Notes under the pieces: generated by a model
What the model was told of the DNA's origin: nothing
Databases searched by the model: none
The model's input: only the letters and a program-made list of their open reading frames with translations
In this document: piece after piece, positions 51,605 through 64,000 of the stretch
Layout: every line of letters starts with the position of its first letter
Numbering within the stretch: the first letter of the stretch is position 1
Made by a program: the position numbers and the translations under genes
Source: Symbiodinium natans
Taxonomy: Eukaryota; Sar; Dinophyceae; Suessiales; Symbiodiniaceae
Length of the DNA: 64,000 bases
NCBI GenBank assembly: GCA_905221605.1
Contig: CAJNDS010000381.1
Coordinates: 1 to 64,000, forward strand
Reading direction: 5' to 3'

Positions 51605-54600
51605 TGGGTGACAGACAAGCTCCCTGTTGCGGCCGTCCAAAATACGGAGACCCTGCTCTCCGTTCACCCGAGACTGCGACCCGGAGCTTTGATTTGAACT
51701 TGGGAAGCACATGCTCTCAAATCAGATTTGCTCGAGTATGACTTGCTCAGGCCCGCAGTGCTGCGGAGTTGCAGATGTGCCTCCTGCATGGGGCTCAGGT
51801 TCAGTCGGTTCAAGCAGACATCGAGTTACGTCGAGTAACGGCGCGGTCACCAGGTATGCTTCCGGAGGTAACATCTTGCTGAACTATCGTGTGATTCTGA
51901 AGTACGACAGAAACCCACTAAGGCCCACGGATCTCAGGCAGAGCAACCTCAAAGAGGCGGCTGCACAGGTGAAGTGTGTAGACGAGTCCGACATGTGCCG
52001 ATTGAATCCAAGGATGGCTCTCTGGAAGATGCAACCGTGGCGCGCCATTTGCCTCAAGGATGCTGAAAGATCCACATGCGCCAGCATGCCTGAACAAGAA
52101 ATATATAAGGGCTTGGGAGTTTCGGGTTTAGTTACTTTAGCTAGAGCCATGGCATTTCAGGGCCTGTGTCTGGGCTTGGCATCGTTTTCAATCTGCTGGC
52201 TGTCTCTGGGTCTTGCCCCTGATTTCTAAGCTTTCCCACTATGGTTTTCAGATTTTTTTGTTTTCAGGACTGGTCCATTCTCGAACGCCTCGATGGTAGA
52301 AGTGGGAATGATTCAGAATGTTGGTATCACAAAAAAAGCGTCGGTCAGGAAGAGCTTGGCAGCAGGATAGTTGCGCCTTCAAGGTTGGATCCCGTGAACT
52401 CTTTACGCCGTTGTCTGCATTCCAGGTCTCAGCTTTGATTCTCAAACCATGTGGGAATCTGATGATAAGAGAAATATAGCAATTTGGGTATGGTTTGATC
52501 GCGATCTGTCTGGGGTGAGGGGGGGATGGGGCAGGGATGCAGGAGTGGGGTATGAAGTGAGTCGCGTCTGTAGGAACAAACCATCCATTAAGGTGTAGTG
52601 ACCCCGCATACCTATTCTTTGTTTGGTTCCGGCGATGATCTGCTTTTGATGCAAAACTTGTTGGGCAATTTCCTGGATACTGAAAAGCTTTGCGGACCGT
52701 TGAGCTGAGGCTGGCTCTTTGGCCGACTGGCAGCCGCGCCCCTGACAAATGCCATCTTGGTTCAACATGTTCAGGCTCAGGCTTGAGGGGTTCCCCATTT
52801 TCATGTCTTGCATGTATCACGGCCAGAGCTGCACATGGGTGCAACAGTTACAAGGCAGATCCTCGTCCAGAAACATACGAAAGGGAGCGCAGCACTACAA
52901 TGCGCTGCCCATGATTGGCAGGTGAAGGCAGTAAAGGCACACAGAAACACATCACAAACACATCAAAACCACACGAACAGAAGCCACTCCAAGCCCAGGC
53001 CTGGCTAAAGCAGCTGGGTGCCACGCACGGTGAGCAGGTGAAGGCATTCGCTGACTCCAGAACTATGCCTTGCAATGTGTGTGTGTGTGTGTGTCAATGC
53101 TTTGGTTAACGGGCCTCAAAGACCAACGTCGGCTATCTGCGATAAGAGGGCATTCATTGAAGGTCCGGTGTCAGAAAATCATTGAAGTGCATTAGAACAC
53201 CATGATTGTGGCGGCATGTACCAAATGGTTAGGGGATGATGGGTGGGTGATTGTTTAGCTGGCTGGGCTAGGGGCACTGGGCTGGGCAGACCGCCAAAGC
53301 AACTGCTATAAGGGGAACATGAACCTAGGCTTATCCTCCTCTGGGGCAAGAGGAGGGAGTTGCGCTGTTTGACATGTTGTAAATGTCCAGTTTTAGATGG
53401 TTTTAGGCCTGATCGCGGTCAAATGCAGAGTTCTGGTTAGGGCACCCCTCCCATCCCCCCCGCCGAACAAGTTTTAACCTGACGGTAGGGTAGTGTATGT
53501 TTCGTGTTTTTGACGCGAAAAGTTGTTTGTGGGCCTCTTCTGCTCTGCTTGTGGGCTGCTTTTGGGCCTCTTTCATGTGACTGAAAACTTCAAGACTTGG
53601 CATTCCGGTTTCAGAACTTCGGGCTACGACCTTGAAGGCTGGAGGCTTTAGGGTTCAATCTTGGGCTGTAGGTTTTAAAGGCTACAAACCTTAAAGGCTT
53701 CAAAGCATTGACTCCGGAGCCTTCCTGGGTTTTACACATTTACGTATTATGAAACAGAAGGTTCCTTTTTTATATTGGTGAGTGTATATACTGGGTGTCT
53801 TTTTGTGGATACAAAGGGGTTTTAACCCTACTTCAAAGGTAGTTCTTTCACTGCAAGCCTTTGGGAAATGCTCAGATCTGGAAGGCATTGCTGGCCGCTG
53901 CACCTCAGCAGGCAAAGCTGCACTTGGAGACTTAGAGCTTTGCTGGTGCTCAGTGCAGACTTGGCAAATCTTGGTAAGGTGCAGGATGCCCTGAGAAGCA
54001 GCGGCTTGTGAGGTGAAGAAAAGTGTTCCGCGCTGTGCTCGCGTGCTCGTATATGGCTCCACGGAGTCAGTAGGCGGCATCAGTTCACCTCAGTTCGATG
54101 ACCTTTCATGACCAAAGCTTATGGATCCAAAGCTTCGGCCTCTGCAGCTACTGTACACTGGCATCTGTTTGAAGAACCCGGCAGTAGACTCACTAGCTCT
54201 ACATATGTTCTCAGTTGAGTTTGCGAAAGCACATGTTACTTTTTCCTGGTCCTGGTTTCCGCGGCTGCGCGAGTTGAACAGGCCGCGGCCTTGGTTAGAT
54301 GCAGTTGAATGATGCATCGCTCAGCCCACAAGCAATACATGCCTAAGAGGCTCTTCCTGCATTTGATGGTTTGTTTTGGCTCTTGCTTTGTGTTCATGCT
54401 TCAGCCGTTTGAAAAATCATCAAGATGCGTTAAGTGAGCTAAGCGTTTTTCATTCAACTCGTACTTCAACTCCTAAGGTGCTCACCTGACCATGAGCGAG
54501 GCCCGGGATTGGCATCATATGACGCGATTGACAACCGACTGACTCTTCGATTCTTCGAGTCTTCCAGGCTTCCATGACACGCTTTTGCTTTTTTCGTCAC

Positions 54601-54862
54601 GTTGGCCTTTTTCGGCTTCAGAGACTGAAAGCCCGGCCGGCTGAGCGTCATGGGAGCCTTGCTCTCTGTGGCTGCTGTGTGGGGACCTCAGTTGAAGCGC
54701 TGTAGTGTTGAGTGTTCCTCAATTCCCTTTGATTTAAAGCAACAATGGCCAGGGCCTGGGCATCTTGAGACCGAACCGAACGGCATGCCACAGTGCCTTG
54801 GCCTGGACAAGCGATCCCAACGCCACCTCAGCAGTTTCAGCCACAGACTGCAAGTTCACACG
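51605..54862. other. No confidently recognised gene
   Basis: An open frame at 51711-52229 (+) has no domain. There is a (GT)n tract near 53077-53095. Nothing else is recognisable. Confidence 0.35.
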
Positions 54863-55002
54863 AGTGCCATGCAGTGCCATGCAGTGCCATGCAGTGCCAT
54901 GCAGTGCCATGCAGTGCCATGCAGTGCCATGCAGTGCCATGCAGTGCCATGCAGTGCCATGCAGTGCCATGCAGTGCCATGCAGTGCCATGCAGTGCCAT
55001 GC
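54863..55002. repeat. 10-bp tandem array AGTGCCATGC
   Basis: Fourteen perfect copies of the decamer (140 bp). It is open in all three + frames and on the - strand, giving repeat translations such as CSAMQCHAVP; these are not evidence for a protein. The unit contains GCATGCAGTGC-like near-palindromes. Confidence 0.95.
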
Positions 55003-56044
55003 AACATGTCCTGGTTTGTTGTTGTCCATTGTCCAGTTTTCTCGCAGCGTCGCTCCCTCAGGCCGTCGCAGCGCCATGTGATCCTTGCCGCCAGCTTTGC
55101 CTCAGCAGTGATTGCGCACGCAGCCGTGGCTGAGGAGCGGCGCTTCGTGCGCTGGAGGGACAGACACAAGAGTCCGGGCTGTTTGCTCTTTTGGGACACG
55201 GCACGCTGTAGAAACAAGGAAGAGGCACGTCAGAAGCCCCTTGTCGGCCGAAAGCTCGTCGATTTGATTTGGTAACACCCGAACCAGGTTTGTCAGGGGC
55301 GAGCTCGGTAGCTTATCGGGAGCCTTCAAGAAAGACTCGTAATTTAATCGTAGTGTGCTGTTCAGTGGACTCTCTTGTTGATGGGGTTTCGCTCGAGTGC
55401 CCAGTAGCTCATTCGTGCCCTCGCTAACTCATCCAGTTGCCAGCAGCTGATGCATCAGACGAGGCACTCGTGGCCATTCAGCATTTCAAAGACCACATCA
55501 CACGTGACTCAAACGTAACTCACACGTGACTCACGAGGAGACCTGCCTTCTCCAAGTAACCTTAGAGCTGCCGCAGGCCTCCGTGCACAGCAGTGAGAGA
55601 AGGTTTCAAGTTTTCTCGAGGTGGTACATGGTAGCCGGGTCCATGTCGATATTTTCTGAAAGGGGTGTGGCTCAAGTGCTTCTGAATGCATTTCAGAGTC
55701 TTGGTGCTCATTCGGCAATTTGAAGCTGTGTTTCTCAGTTTAGGGGACATAGGGTACATTCCGCAAGAGTGTTAGCGAGATGATCCATTGGCTCCATTGG
55801 CAATGGCTGGCGCGTTGGTAGAGACGTGTGATGACTTGGAGGCCCGGGGTCACGAGCGGTTGAGTGTGCTCGTTTCTCTCCGTTACTTTCCGATACTCTC
55901 CGTTACTCGGCCCGGGGCCGCTAGCTGGCAGCCTCCGGACACAGAGAAATTGAAAGTCATGATCGCCATAGCTCCAGCCTTGAACTCGTGACAATCGCTA
56001 CTCTGACAGACTTAAAACGTTGCGCGGTGCTGTCCGAGAGTGCT

Positions 56045-56155
56045 GCGTTCACAGGCCACGTACATCAAGGGCCGCTTGGAGAACTTGCGAGGCAACCACC
56101 GAGATGCTGTGGCCCACTTTGGGAAAGCGGCCTGCCTGTCAGGCCTGAGCCATGT
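56045..56155 (+). CDS. Possible TPR-repeat exon
   Basis: The frame reads QATYIKGRLENLRGNHRDAV and then AHFGKAACLSGL, with the small/aromatic spacing of a tetratricopeptide repeat (G at positions 8 and so on). It lies upstream of the SET-domain exons on the same strand and could belong to the same gene, because SMYD-like proteins carry TPR-like helices. A single repeat is weak evidence. Confidence 0.3.
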
Positions 56156-58335
56156 GTGCCATTGCGTGCCATATCGTGCCATGCCCATCCATGTGATGTC
56201 ACTGTGATGTACGATTGCGACGATTACTGTTGCGGGTATAGATCGGTCTCGATAGGTCTAATGTGGCTAAGCACCTGTGTGGTTCGTCATCCTCCGAGTC
56301 CAGCACTCTTGCGGAAGCAGAGCGTGTTCACCCTCAAATGCTTATGGAGACTTGGACCTTCCGGATTCCGATTCTAAGTGTGCAGGCAGAAGCCCCGCGT
56401 TTCAGAGGAAGTGTGAGCGAGGCGTCCAGAAGGCATTGCAACACCTCGAGGCTGCGTAGCAGCCAGCGTCAGCCAGAGTTCCATGAGCAGTTTCACAAGC
56501 GTGCAGTCATGGCAGGAGCAGCACGGAAAATACCAGTGGAAGGAGCTTTTCAAGGCTGGAAGCCACTGGATGCAGACCGTGCTGAAGCCCGTGGTCCTGT
56601 CTTGATAGCGCCGTAAACCTCCCTGGGATCTAACTTGCTCTGAGGCGGATGCTGCAGCGCTACTAAGCCAAAGCGCAGACGCCCCGGAGCTGGCCGTGGC
56701 AGGAAATTGAGGGCTGCGGGAGGGAGTCCGGGTGTGCTCTTGCGTGCGCTTGCTCTGAAGCCTTGACTCCCAGCTTTCACGGATATTTGTGCATTGAGTC
56801 TTTGGCGTGACCACGACAGAAGCCCAGAGCAACACAAATTGAGTTTTGCACGCGTAGAGCCGGAAAGAACCAAACAATGCAACAAATTTGATCAATAGCT
56901 CCCAAGCAGCTGAGACATCTGAAGCTCAGTGACCACACAAAGCGACGATTGATCATGGATCAAGTCTGGCTGCCAAATTGAAATTGGAGAACAAGTTTTT
57001 CGGTCATGGCCTCGTATTGCGGAAGAAGCTGACAGAAAAGTTTAAAGCGGAATAGGTGCGCTGTGTCATTACGGTATTCTCAGCTAACGTGGTGCTTGAG
57101 GAAGCCAAACACGGGACAGTCCCTGCAAAGAACATGCGTTGGAGGATCTGGATGCAGGATCACTCATGACTCATGACTTGCAGTCATGAAGCCTGCTTGG
57201 CCTAAGCAGCAGCTGAGCACATGATCCAACGTGTGCCATGCAGACTGTGCGCAGGCTTCCACAGCCGCGTTGAGCCATCCTCAGGCTTCGTGCGCGGGCG
57301 CCCTGGGCTGATCGTGCCTCGATGAGAATCCGATGTCGTCGGCTCTTTGACCCCTGCCATCTCCCAGCTCTCGCAGGATTCCGCGTAATCTCACATGTTG
57401 TTGCCTTCTTGCTCCTTCTGACTCTTTCTTGCTCTTTCAAGTCTTTCTTTCGCTTTTAGTGTGAGTGGGAGGTCCGCGAACGAGCTGCGCTGGGCGAACT
57501 TCTCTTCGTTCAGACGCTTGGCTCGGAATTGCTGATGTGATCTCACGCGGGCATGAGCAAGCGATGGACGTCACAAGGTGGTATCTTCATATTCTTCATG
57601 GAGTCTTGCATGTGAGTCAGGGCGTTGAGACATCATGCGCGTGCACGTCCTGCACGTCCTATCACCGTGTTTTGATGGGACTTGTTGAAGACAGCATGGC
57701 CAAGGAAAGCTTTCGTTATGCGAAGTCACTGCGAGCTGCTGAAAGCCACCCTGAGCAAGCTACAGAGCTGCCCACAAAAGGAGTTCTGCCAGCTACTGGG
57801 CGCAGCATAGATGATATAGATGCGGAGGAGTGACGGTGGAGTCGGGAATCTGGAAAGACCTCTCGGGTCTGAAAACCGAGTCGAACAACCGCGGTGGCCG
57901 AATGCAGAATGCACAAAAGCCATCCCTGGATGGATGTTCTGACTGTTTCCTGTCTGTGGCTTGCTTGTTTTCCGACTCTGTCCCCAGCGAGTATCAAGAA
58001 AGCAGTTGAAGCGTGTTGATTCATTGATGAGGCCAGTCTTCCGGGTCCGGGATCCTTCTTTCAGAGCAAAGGTTCATGAGTCTCTTCAGCGGCGAACCTG
58101 ACGGGGATGATGTTCCTACGCCGGAAGAGTCTCGGCAAAGAACTTGCCCAAGGCCCGCAAAGGCATCATAAGCCGGTCGTAGCCAACATCAATCAAGCAT
58201 CAAAGCGCCAACGACTCACGACGCTTGCAGGATATGTTGCAGGTGATTTGTGGCCGAGGCTTCGCCTGCATCAAGACTTACCAGCCCTGAAGGACAAGAA
58301 CGGAGCGTGGATGAAGAGAAGGTGCAAAGGACCTC

Positions 58336-59150
58336 GTGTGCGGGAGATTTCGGCTTGGTCTGGGCTTTGTGATTCAGCGTCTGAGCGCTCTGTGGAAGAG
58401 GATACTGCAGCTGAATGCTCGGAGCCGCATCACCCTCAGCAGCACGGGGGAAATCGAGGAGAAGCTGTGGGGGCTTTGGCCCCTGGCTGCTGTCATGAAC
58501 CACTCCTGCAGGTCGTGGACAGAGTGCAACTTGCGTAGTTTCGTCTGTGCGCATTCTCCCTGCGTCCGTAAAGTCTCTTGCAGGCCGAACGCGAGCTTTA
58601 CTTTCGTCGGTGATGTCATAATCTGCCGTGCTGCGCGGGACCTGGAGGCCTGAGGCACTTGCTTTTGTCGATGCTTATCGCTTGTGGACACTATTGGAGC
58701 ACATATGCAAATCTTTTTTAACTGTGGACTTGCATCGCTGTGTGCACCGAGTGCATAATTGCTATTCCTGTAGAGTTTAGAGCGGAATCTGCGGCGTGTG
58801 GCACCAGATGGGTGATGAGATCTGCTGCAACTACGTGCGCGTAGACCGCCCTGCGATGCTTCGCCGGCGAGAACTCCAAAGCCTCTTGGCATCGTCCGGC
58901 AATGCATTCACGCCAGACACTCACGCTTCAGCAGCTATTGCGTGCATGTGCAACGTTCTGCGACCAAAGATGCAAGGTCAGTACATGTTCGTCTGCAGCT
59001 GCCCGCGTTGCACCTTGGAGGAGGCCTTCATGCCAGATTCTAAGGCGCAGGAATTCAGGGACAAGATCAAGAAGCTCAGCAAGGTGCTTCGTCGACTCAG
59101 CATAGCGGATCATAGTAGCGAGGCCATTGGTGGACACTCCGTCTTTCCTA
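58336..59150 (+). CDS. SMYD-like SET-domain methyltransferase, exons
   Basis: Exon pieces: to 58511 (LQLNARSRITLSSTGEIEEK, then LWGLWPLAAVMNHSC), 58584 to about 58650 (RPNASFTFVGDVIICRAARDLEA), about 58810 to 58885 (GDEICCNYVRVDRPAMLRRREL) and about 58977 to 59150 (QYMFVCSCPRCTLEEAFM). In order they give the SET core NHSC-PN, the ARD-L..GDEI-Y segment and the post-SET CxCxxC zinc site, as in SMYD family lysine methyltransferases. The first intron (58512-58583) is GT-AG and removes 72 nt, so reading through would still be in frame. The donor side and acceptor side both carry GCAGG. Later junctions are approximate and the 5' part of the gene is not found. S-adenosylmethionine-dependent protein methylation is the known activity of the family; the substrate is unknown. 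Confidence 0.7.
58512..58583 (+). other. 72-nt GT-AG intron inside the SET domain
   Basis: Interrupts the invariant NHSC(x)PN motif between Cys and Arg. Removing it restores C-R-P-N. It is flanked by a GCAGG repeat at both junctions and has no in-frame stop. Confidence 0.7.
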
Positions 59151-59309
59151 GTCGTGCATTGTCGGTATGAAGAGGTTTCAGAGGGTTATTGCTCTTTTGC
59201 AGATGGCTTGTTACTCCACTGTGCTTGCAGAAAGTTTGGATAGAGCCTTGGATCCCAAGTCCCAGCATGCATGCTCCAGCCCAGTATTGACACGCGTAAA
59301 GCGACGAAC

Positions 59310-59403
59310 ATACCCCGCTTGCAAGGATGACCACGTAGAAGTGGTGCAACTTTTGTTGAAAGCCTGCGCTGACATGGACAGTGCCCTCGAAGACAGTTGT
59401 TAG
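59310..59403 (+). CDS. Single ankyrin-repeat exon
   Basis: ACKDDHVEVVQLLLKACADMD is a clear ankyrin helix pair. Only about 28 residues are visible before the stop at 59401-59403. It may be an exon of another ankyrin gene or a degenerate remnant. Confidence 0.45.
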
Positions 59404-60220
59404 AAACAAAGCCCTGTCCGACCCGAAAGATCTTGCCTTAAGCAATAAGTCTTTCAACATCTGGCGGGAGATGTTCGGTTTAGCTGAGAACCTGAAATCC
59501 CAGAGCCCGGTCGTTAGCTGTCGACTTAAGTTTACTTTACCGGATCCGGGTGCGCTCCTAGGTGCACTCCTAGGTGCGCTCCTCGGTGCAATCTCGTGTA
59601 AACCGTAACCTCGTTTCAGGGCTGCTTCAAGGGGGGGTAATTTTACGCTGCAGGGTTTGGGGACACTTTGCTGCGTTCAGCGGAAGATGCCTAAGGCTCC
59701 ACGGCGGAGAGACCGCGAAGCTTTGCAGGCGTGGGCAGCTTCATGGTCTTTCTTGTACCGAGAGCTGCTTGACTGAGGACTGAGTGTACGTAACATAGTA
59801 TGGTGCAACATGGTGTGGCTTCTATGTGTGAGCACAGTCAGATCTTTCTCGCACTATCTCGCACTTGTTGAAACAGTCAGTCACTTGCTTCTGAGGATCG
59901 AGTACGAGATTTCATTGGCGATCAAGCGGCACGGCAAGGCTTTGGACGAGGCAGCTGCTGTATGCAGCAGCATGCATTGCAACAACAGCCTCAAATGGAC
60001 TTCGAAGCCCGCAATTGGGCAAACGGCGCCTTGTGCAAAGTGTGCAAATGCGGAAGGATCGCAGCCTTACCGTCGCGAGCGATGAACTTTTTGAGCGCTG
60101 CTGGACCAGCGACCACGAGGCACAGAAGAGTCCGCATATGTCGACAGACGCTACGCTCTGCTTGCAGCGAAGGGGAGAAGCCATTCTCTGCTGGATGCGT
60201 GCGTTGCGGTTCCGCATAAG
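59404..60220. other. No recognised gene
   Basis: Contains a 12-bp imperfect repeat (CTCCTAGGTGCA) three times near 59556-59590. No supported ORF content. Confidence 0.4.
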
Positions 60221-60348
60221 TTCCATCATGTTCCATCATGTTCCATCATGTTCCATCATGTTCCATCATGTTCCATCATGTTCCATCATGTTCCATCATG
60301 TTCCATCATGTTCCATCATGTTCCATCATGTTCCATCATGTTCCATCA
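60221..60348. repeat. 10-bp tandem array TTCCATCATG
   Basis: Twelve perfect copies and a partial thirteenth. Open in all + frames (FHHVPSCSIM repeats), which does not make it a gene. Confidence 0.95.
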
Positions 60349-62880
60349 GAGTCATCGAATAAGGGCAACGACGTGCAACGGCTGCTTTCGTCGGAGTTTG
60401 GACACATGCTGCAGCGTGATCTGAAGGTGAGACGCGAGCTGCGGCTTAAGGAGCAGGAGGTCTGGTCCTGCGCTGAAAAACTGTCTCGGCTACCTCGTGG
60501 ATGTCTGTGCATTCTGTGCCATGCCATACAGGAGATGCGACAAAACATCGCCCGCCGCCAGGGGCAAGAGACGGGCAAACCTCACAACTACACAGGGCCC
60601 GGGCGCATAGACGAAACTTGATTGAAGAAGTAGCAGAGGACACGCTGTGTGGAGCGAATGCGCCCTTGAGAGTTTTTGACGAGAGAGTTTGACTAGTGGT
60701 AGAAAGGTGGTGGAGTGTTTACAGTCGACGCAATTCTCTGTAAGGTTTACGCGGAGCAGCTCCAGCGTTTACTCTGTGGTTCCTTCCTCTCTGTTGCGAC
60801 AGAGTCGGCCCGGCTCTGGATGAAGGTCGGAATCCCAAGCAACAGTGCCCGTGACAGCAGCTGGATCTGCCAGCAGCTTGAAGAGACGGCGCCGGCCAGC
60901 TGCCAGCATGCATTTTGGGCTGCGAAGTGTGCCACCCAAACATGGAAAGCATTCTTGAAGAAGGACGGGAAGACAGGGCAATTGCAATTTACTCAGAATC
61001 CTCGGCTACCAACCGCTAGCAGAGACGTAGGATGATTTCTTGGATGATGTAGAGTTCCCACAGGAAGAGGCTGCCCTGGTGTTCGCACAGCAGCACCCAG
61101 ACGTCAACAGGCCTGGGTTTTCTGGCCCGTACTTACCAGGTGCACTGACCACAGAAGATCGTGTTGGTTCGGGCCTGTTCGAGCATGTTTGAGATTGTTA
61201 GGGAAAGTGCGTTTTGCCCCACGCCTTCCAATGTTTTCGCATGTTGCCAGGCTTTGTCAACCATATTTTCGTTGTTTTTAAATGGCTCTTGACAAGGTGT
61301 CCGCAAGCCCTGACAATAAACCATGCACATCAGGTACGGGCAGGTGAAGTCGGACTTTCGGGGGGAGTGTTCAGGATTAATCGTTGAGATGGCTTAGGCG
61401 ATTATGTGAGACCTTTGCCAGAAGAATAGCAGGAACATCTAACATCTCGTCGTTGAGAAGCTCTTGTGGTTTGGCTCTTATGGCCCACAAGAGCAGGAAC
61501 GGGGCTTGTGGCCCAACGCACGTTCCCACTCAGACTCTGCTCACCATTGCTGCCGCTCGAGCGTAATGTGGTTTCTTGGGACTATGAGCAGCGCCAGCAC
61601 CGCGCAGAGGAGGCGGCGTAGCTCGGAGAGCGGCCTATGGGCCTGCATGGGCCTGCATGGGCCTGCCAGAACTTGAACCTTGCAGTTCTTGTGCCTTCTC
61701 TAGCCAAAGGGTTCACAACAAGTCTTCTGCGTTGCCAGGGTCCTCGAGTGTGCCTACAGAGTGGGCTTGAGGCTTTTTGGGGTTGCAGGTTTAGGGTGCG
61801 CTGCTCTAAGATTTGGGTTTGTTCAGTAAGTCAGGGTTCTAGGGCGAATAATTGTGTTTGATTTGCAGGGTCAGAGCTTGGCTGTGTTTGCAGCGCGCCT
61901 GTGGAATGGTCAGTGATCGAAGACTGACGAATGCTCACAGGCCACCTCTTGCCCCTGAAGTTGTTCAAACTGCTGTGTATGCCCGGATAACGCTGCCCGG
62001 CAGGGACTGTTCTGAAGGCATCTCTGGTGGAGCAGAGTGGAACAGTTCGCGGAGCAGTTTGTGCAGTCATGTCTCGCAGTTTCGACTTCCGATTTCCGAG
62101 TTCCGAGTTAGGTTCAACCGCTGCTACGGAGAGCAGCTGTGGCTCTCCCAGGTCGAGGCAGGAGTGGAGAAACGCTGTCATCTTGAAACAGAAGCGCTCG
62201 CGACAACATCTCAGGCCTTGGGCTGGCCTCAAGAGCTCTGCGCCGGAGCTTTGCAAAACCCGGCCCCGGTGATTCCCAAGCCGACAGTGCCCAGGACTCT
62301 GAGAGAAAAAGCAGGAACAAACTGAGCGAATGGAATGGAACTTCATTAAATATACTGTCTCTCTCGGTGAAACTTTGCAGGAAGACGAGCCCACCGAAGG
62401 GCCGAGTGAGGATCTACAAGACGGGCTCCAGGAAGTGGGAGGATTTCCCGAAGGGAAGAGTGGCCCGGTTTGTATTTCGAGTTGTTTCCAGAGTTGTTTC
62501 CAGAGTTGTTTGCAGAGTTGTTTCCAGCTCGGCAGCCTGCTGGACGCTCGTTGGCCCAGGTGCTGGACCCTGGTCACCGCAAATCAGTCCTCGGCGGAGT
62601 CGGCGGCATGGATCTCCAAACCGAGTCCCCCGACTTTTCAGCTGCACTGCTATCATTGTTCAACCCGTCTGATTAGAGCTATTTGGAGGATGGAGGTATG
62701 CTCAACGGAAGCCGTTGCTTGCAGCCTCTTTATGCGTGAGTTCCAACTGCTCACGAAAGCTAACGACCTTGTCCTTCATGGAAAGGTGTCGCAAGTTGCC
62801 TTAGGCAGTTGCCGCTAATGACGTGCCAGACTGTGTTCGGCTGCTATGCAGCGACACGGCTGAGGGCAAGCATCCCGCCT
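60349..62880. other. Uncertain exons only
   Basis: A + frame at about 60362-60621 (LLSSEFGHMLQRDLKVRREL region) and one at 60715-61035 look protein-like without any domain. A 10-bp unit GGGCCTGCAT is repeated about three times near 61637-61665, and GTTGTTTCCAGA three to four times near 62480-62527. Confidence 0.3.
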
Positions 62881-62888
62881 GAGAAAAT

Positions 62889-63558
62889 TTGAGCGGCTAC
62901 GTGCTCTGCACCCTGGAGTCAGTCCCGCTGCTCTGTCTTCTGCAAGGGTGGGGTGACGTTCCTTTGCAGGCAGCGGTCAGCAATGGAAGCGCATCGGACA
63001 ACTTCAATAGCACCGACAGCGCCGCGGCACTCAACGCTGTCAATGCCACCTCGCAGCTTGTCGTCAACAGTACGAAGAGCTCTGCGAAGCACAACGCCAC
63101 AGCTACAGCTGAGCGGCCTCATATCACCTTGCCCGCATGCGATTCTCGGTTTCAAAGAGACTACGTCCGCAGCTTCACGAGTGCGTGCTTGAGCATCTTG
63201 TAATTCTGCTTCGTCTGCGACGGTGTCGTTAGCATGAGTTGTTATAAACTCCGTGTCCAAGGATTATGTCTGGGGCGTGCCAAAGCTGGCCTGGGCTGTG
63301 ATTTGCGATTTGCTTCTTAGAAGGCACTGGCGGCACTGGCTGTTTACTTCAAGTTGTGGCTATGAGCTCGTTCATGAGCTTGTGATGAAGGATGTTTTGC
63401 ATTGTTTGCCCTATGGCTGGTGGAGGGGGCCAGCTGTTTCAATTAGGCTCGCCATTGCAGCGCTGCTGTTGTGCATTCCGTTTCTGTGGGAAGCCCAGCA
63501 TAGCCCAGCACAGCTGCGAAATCCAATCGGAAGAGGTAGGCAGAGAAGGACAGTCTGA
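62889..63558 (+). CDS. Possible exons, unrecognised protein
   Basis: 62889-63203 is rich in Asn-X-Ser/Thr sites (NGSA, NSTD, NATS, NSTK, NATA) after a hydrophobic start, as in a secreted or surface glycoprotein. 63253-63558 contains a hydrophobic stretch (IRLAIAALLLCIPFLW). No domain is recognised and I cannot show that they are joined. Confidence 0.3.
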
Positions 63559-64000
63559 ACTCGTCGGCCTGGAGGCTAAATGCATCACGCCGTCGACCGT
63601 ATGGTGCGCCAATTCTGGATTTCAGCCGCTCGGCCCAAGGTCATTCCAGCCATGACTACACTCTGGTGTGCAGCTAAGCAACTAAGGTTTCCGTCCAACC
63701 CCTGGGGTGCAGAAATCTACGGGCCGGGGCTTTGCAGATGGGACGGTTGCCCGGGCATCTGCTCACCTTGGCAGGCTGCTTGGATTGCTGGCCTTGCTGA
63801 ACGAGCTGCTGTCAGGTGCTCTCGTCTTCGTTAAGCGTGGAGCTATCAAGCCACACAAGCACCTGTTTGACTGTTTAGCACGTGGCCCTGCGGGGTGTGT
63901 GCCGGTTTCGCCTTTTTGTGCCAGATGCTGAAATGACGTCTTTTGTGCTGTGAGCTGTTTCTGGCACAGCCAATTGTCTGCAACATTGTTTCTAAACATG

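Noticed and set aside
54734-55275. Protein-coding gene over the AGTGCCATGC array
   Set aside because: All frames are open because the 10-bp unit lacks stops; flanks show no domain.

Overview
The window looks like nuclear DNA of a dinoflagellate, most like the Symbiodinium group. The signs are: intron-split host exons on the + strand whose introns sit between short direct repeats (AGGCC around 1092-1315, GCAGG around 58512-58583); one GC-AG intron; a ubiquitin-like plus RCC1-like repeat protein; long gene-poor stretches of simple repeats; and a 2 kb tract of degenerate plant-type telomere repeat (TTTAGGG). This assignment is inference from sequence character, not from a database search.

Layout. 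1-2425: possible exon fragments, then a two-exon metallophosphoesterase gene (+). 3590-4297: (CAG)n and (CAA)n. 4298-23075: one very large, strictly one-strand (-) retroelement. 23076-24172: CAA-based simple repeats. 24173-36600: repeats and mostly unassignable sequence, including an 11-bp tandem array, a 76-bp minisatellite with internal inversions and a CATAGACCCCTATG-type array. 36640-38640: degenerate TTTAGGG sequence interrupted by copies of a roughly 240-bp repeat. 39390-41575: ankyrin-repeat exons (+). 50231-51604: UBL/RCC1-like gene (+). 56-59.2 kb: a possible TPR exon and exons of a SMYD-like SET-domain protein (+). The remainder to 64000 holds decamer tandem arrays and uncertain exons.

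The retroelement is the main discovery. Read on the - strand it begins with a protein of up to 1867 aa carrying an APE-type endonuclease, a non-LTR reverse transcriptase (FADD), Cys/His fingers and a C-terminal ubiquitin-specific protease with its Cys and His boxes. Downstream come 9-11 further cistrons: a 206-aa and a 123-aa ORF overlapping as ATGA, an 87-aa Cys-rich ORF, a 664-aa ORF, a 104-aa ORF overlapping a dual-specificity-phosphatase-like ORF with a CX5R motif, a 182-aa basic disordered ORF, and four related helical proteins of about 410-440 aa (order D-B-C-A). Many ORFs begin at a CC-ATG or similar context.

Threaded through this element, and seen nowhere else in the window, are 23 copies of one hairpin. 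Each has a conserved ~17-nt core (+ strand AGGAGGNGACCTCACTC, itself able to form GAGG/CCTC around a 3-nt loop) flanked by inverted-repeat arms that differ at every copy. All share one orientation. Most ORFs have one hairpin just after the stop and one 15-60 nt before the start; in three cases the core supplies the TGA stop. Six copies lie in frame inside ORFs, mostly in linkers. This arrangement (conserved loop, compensating arms, cistron punctuation) is not one I can match to a described system. Processing, reinitiation, RNA packaging or cassette recombination are all possible roles.
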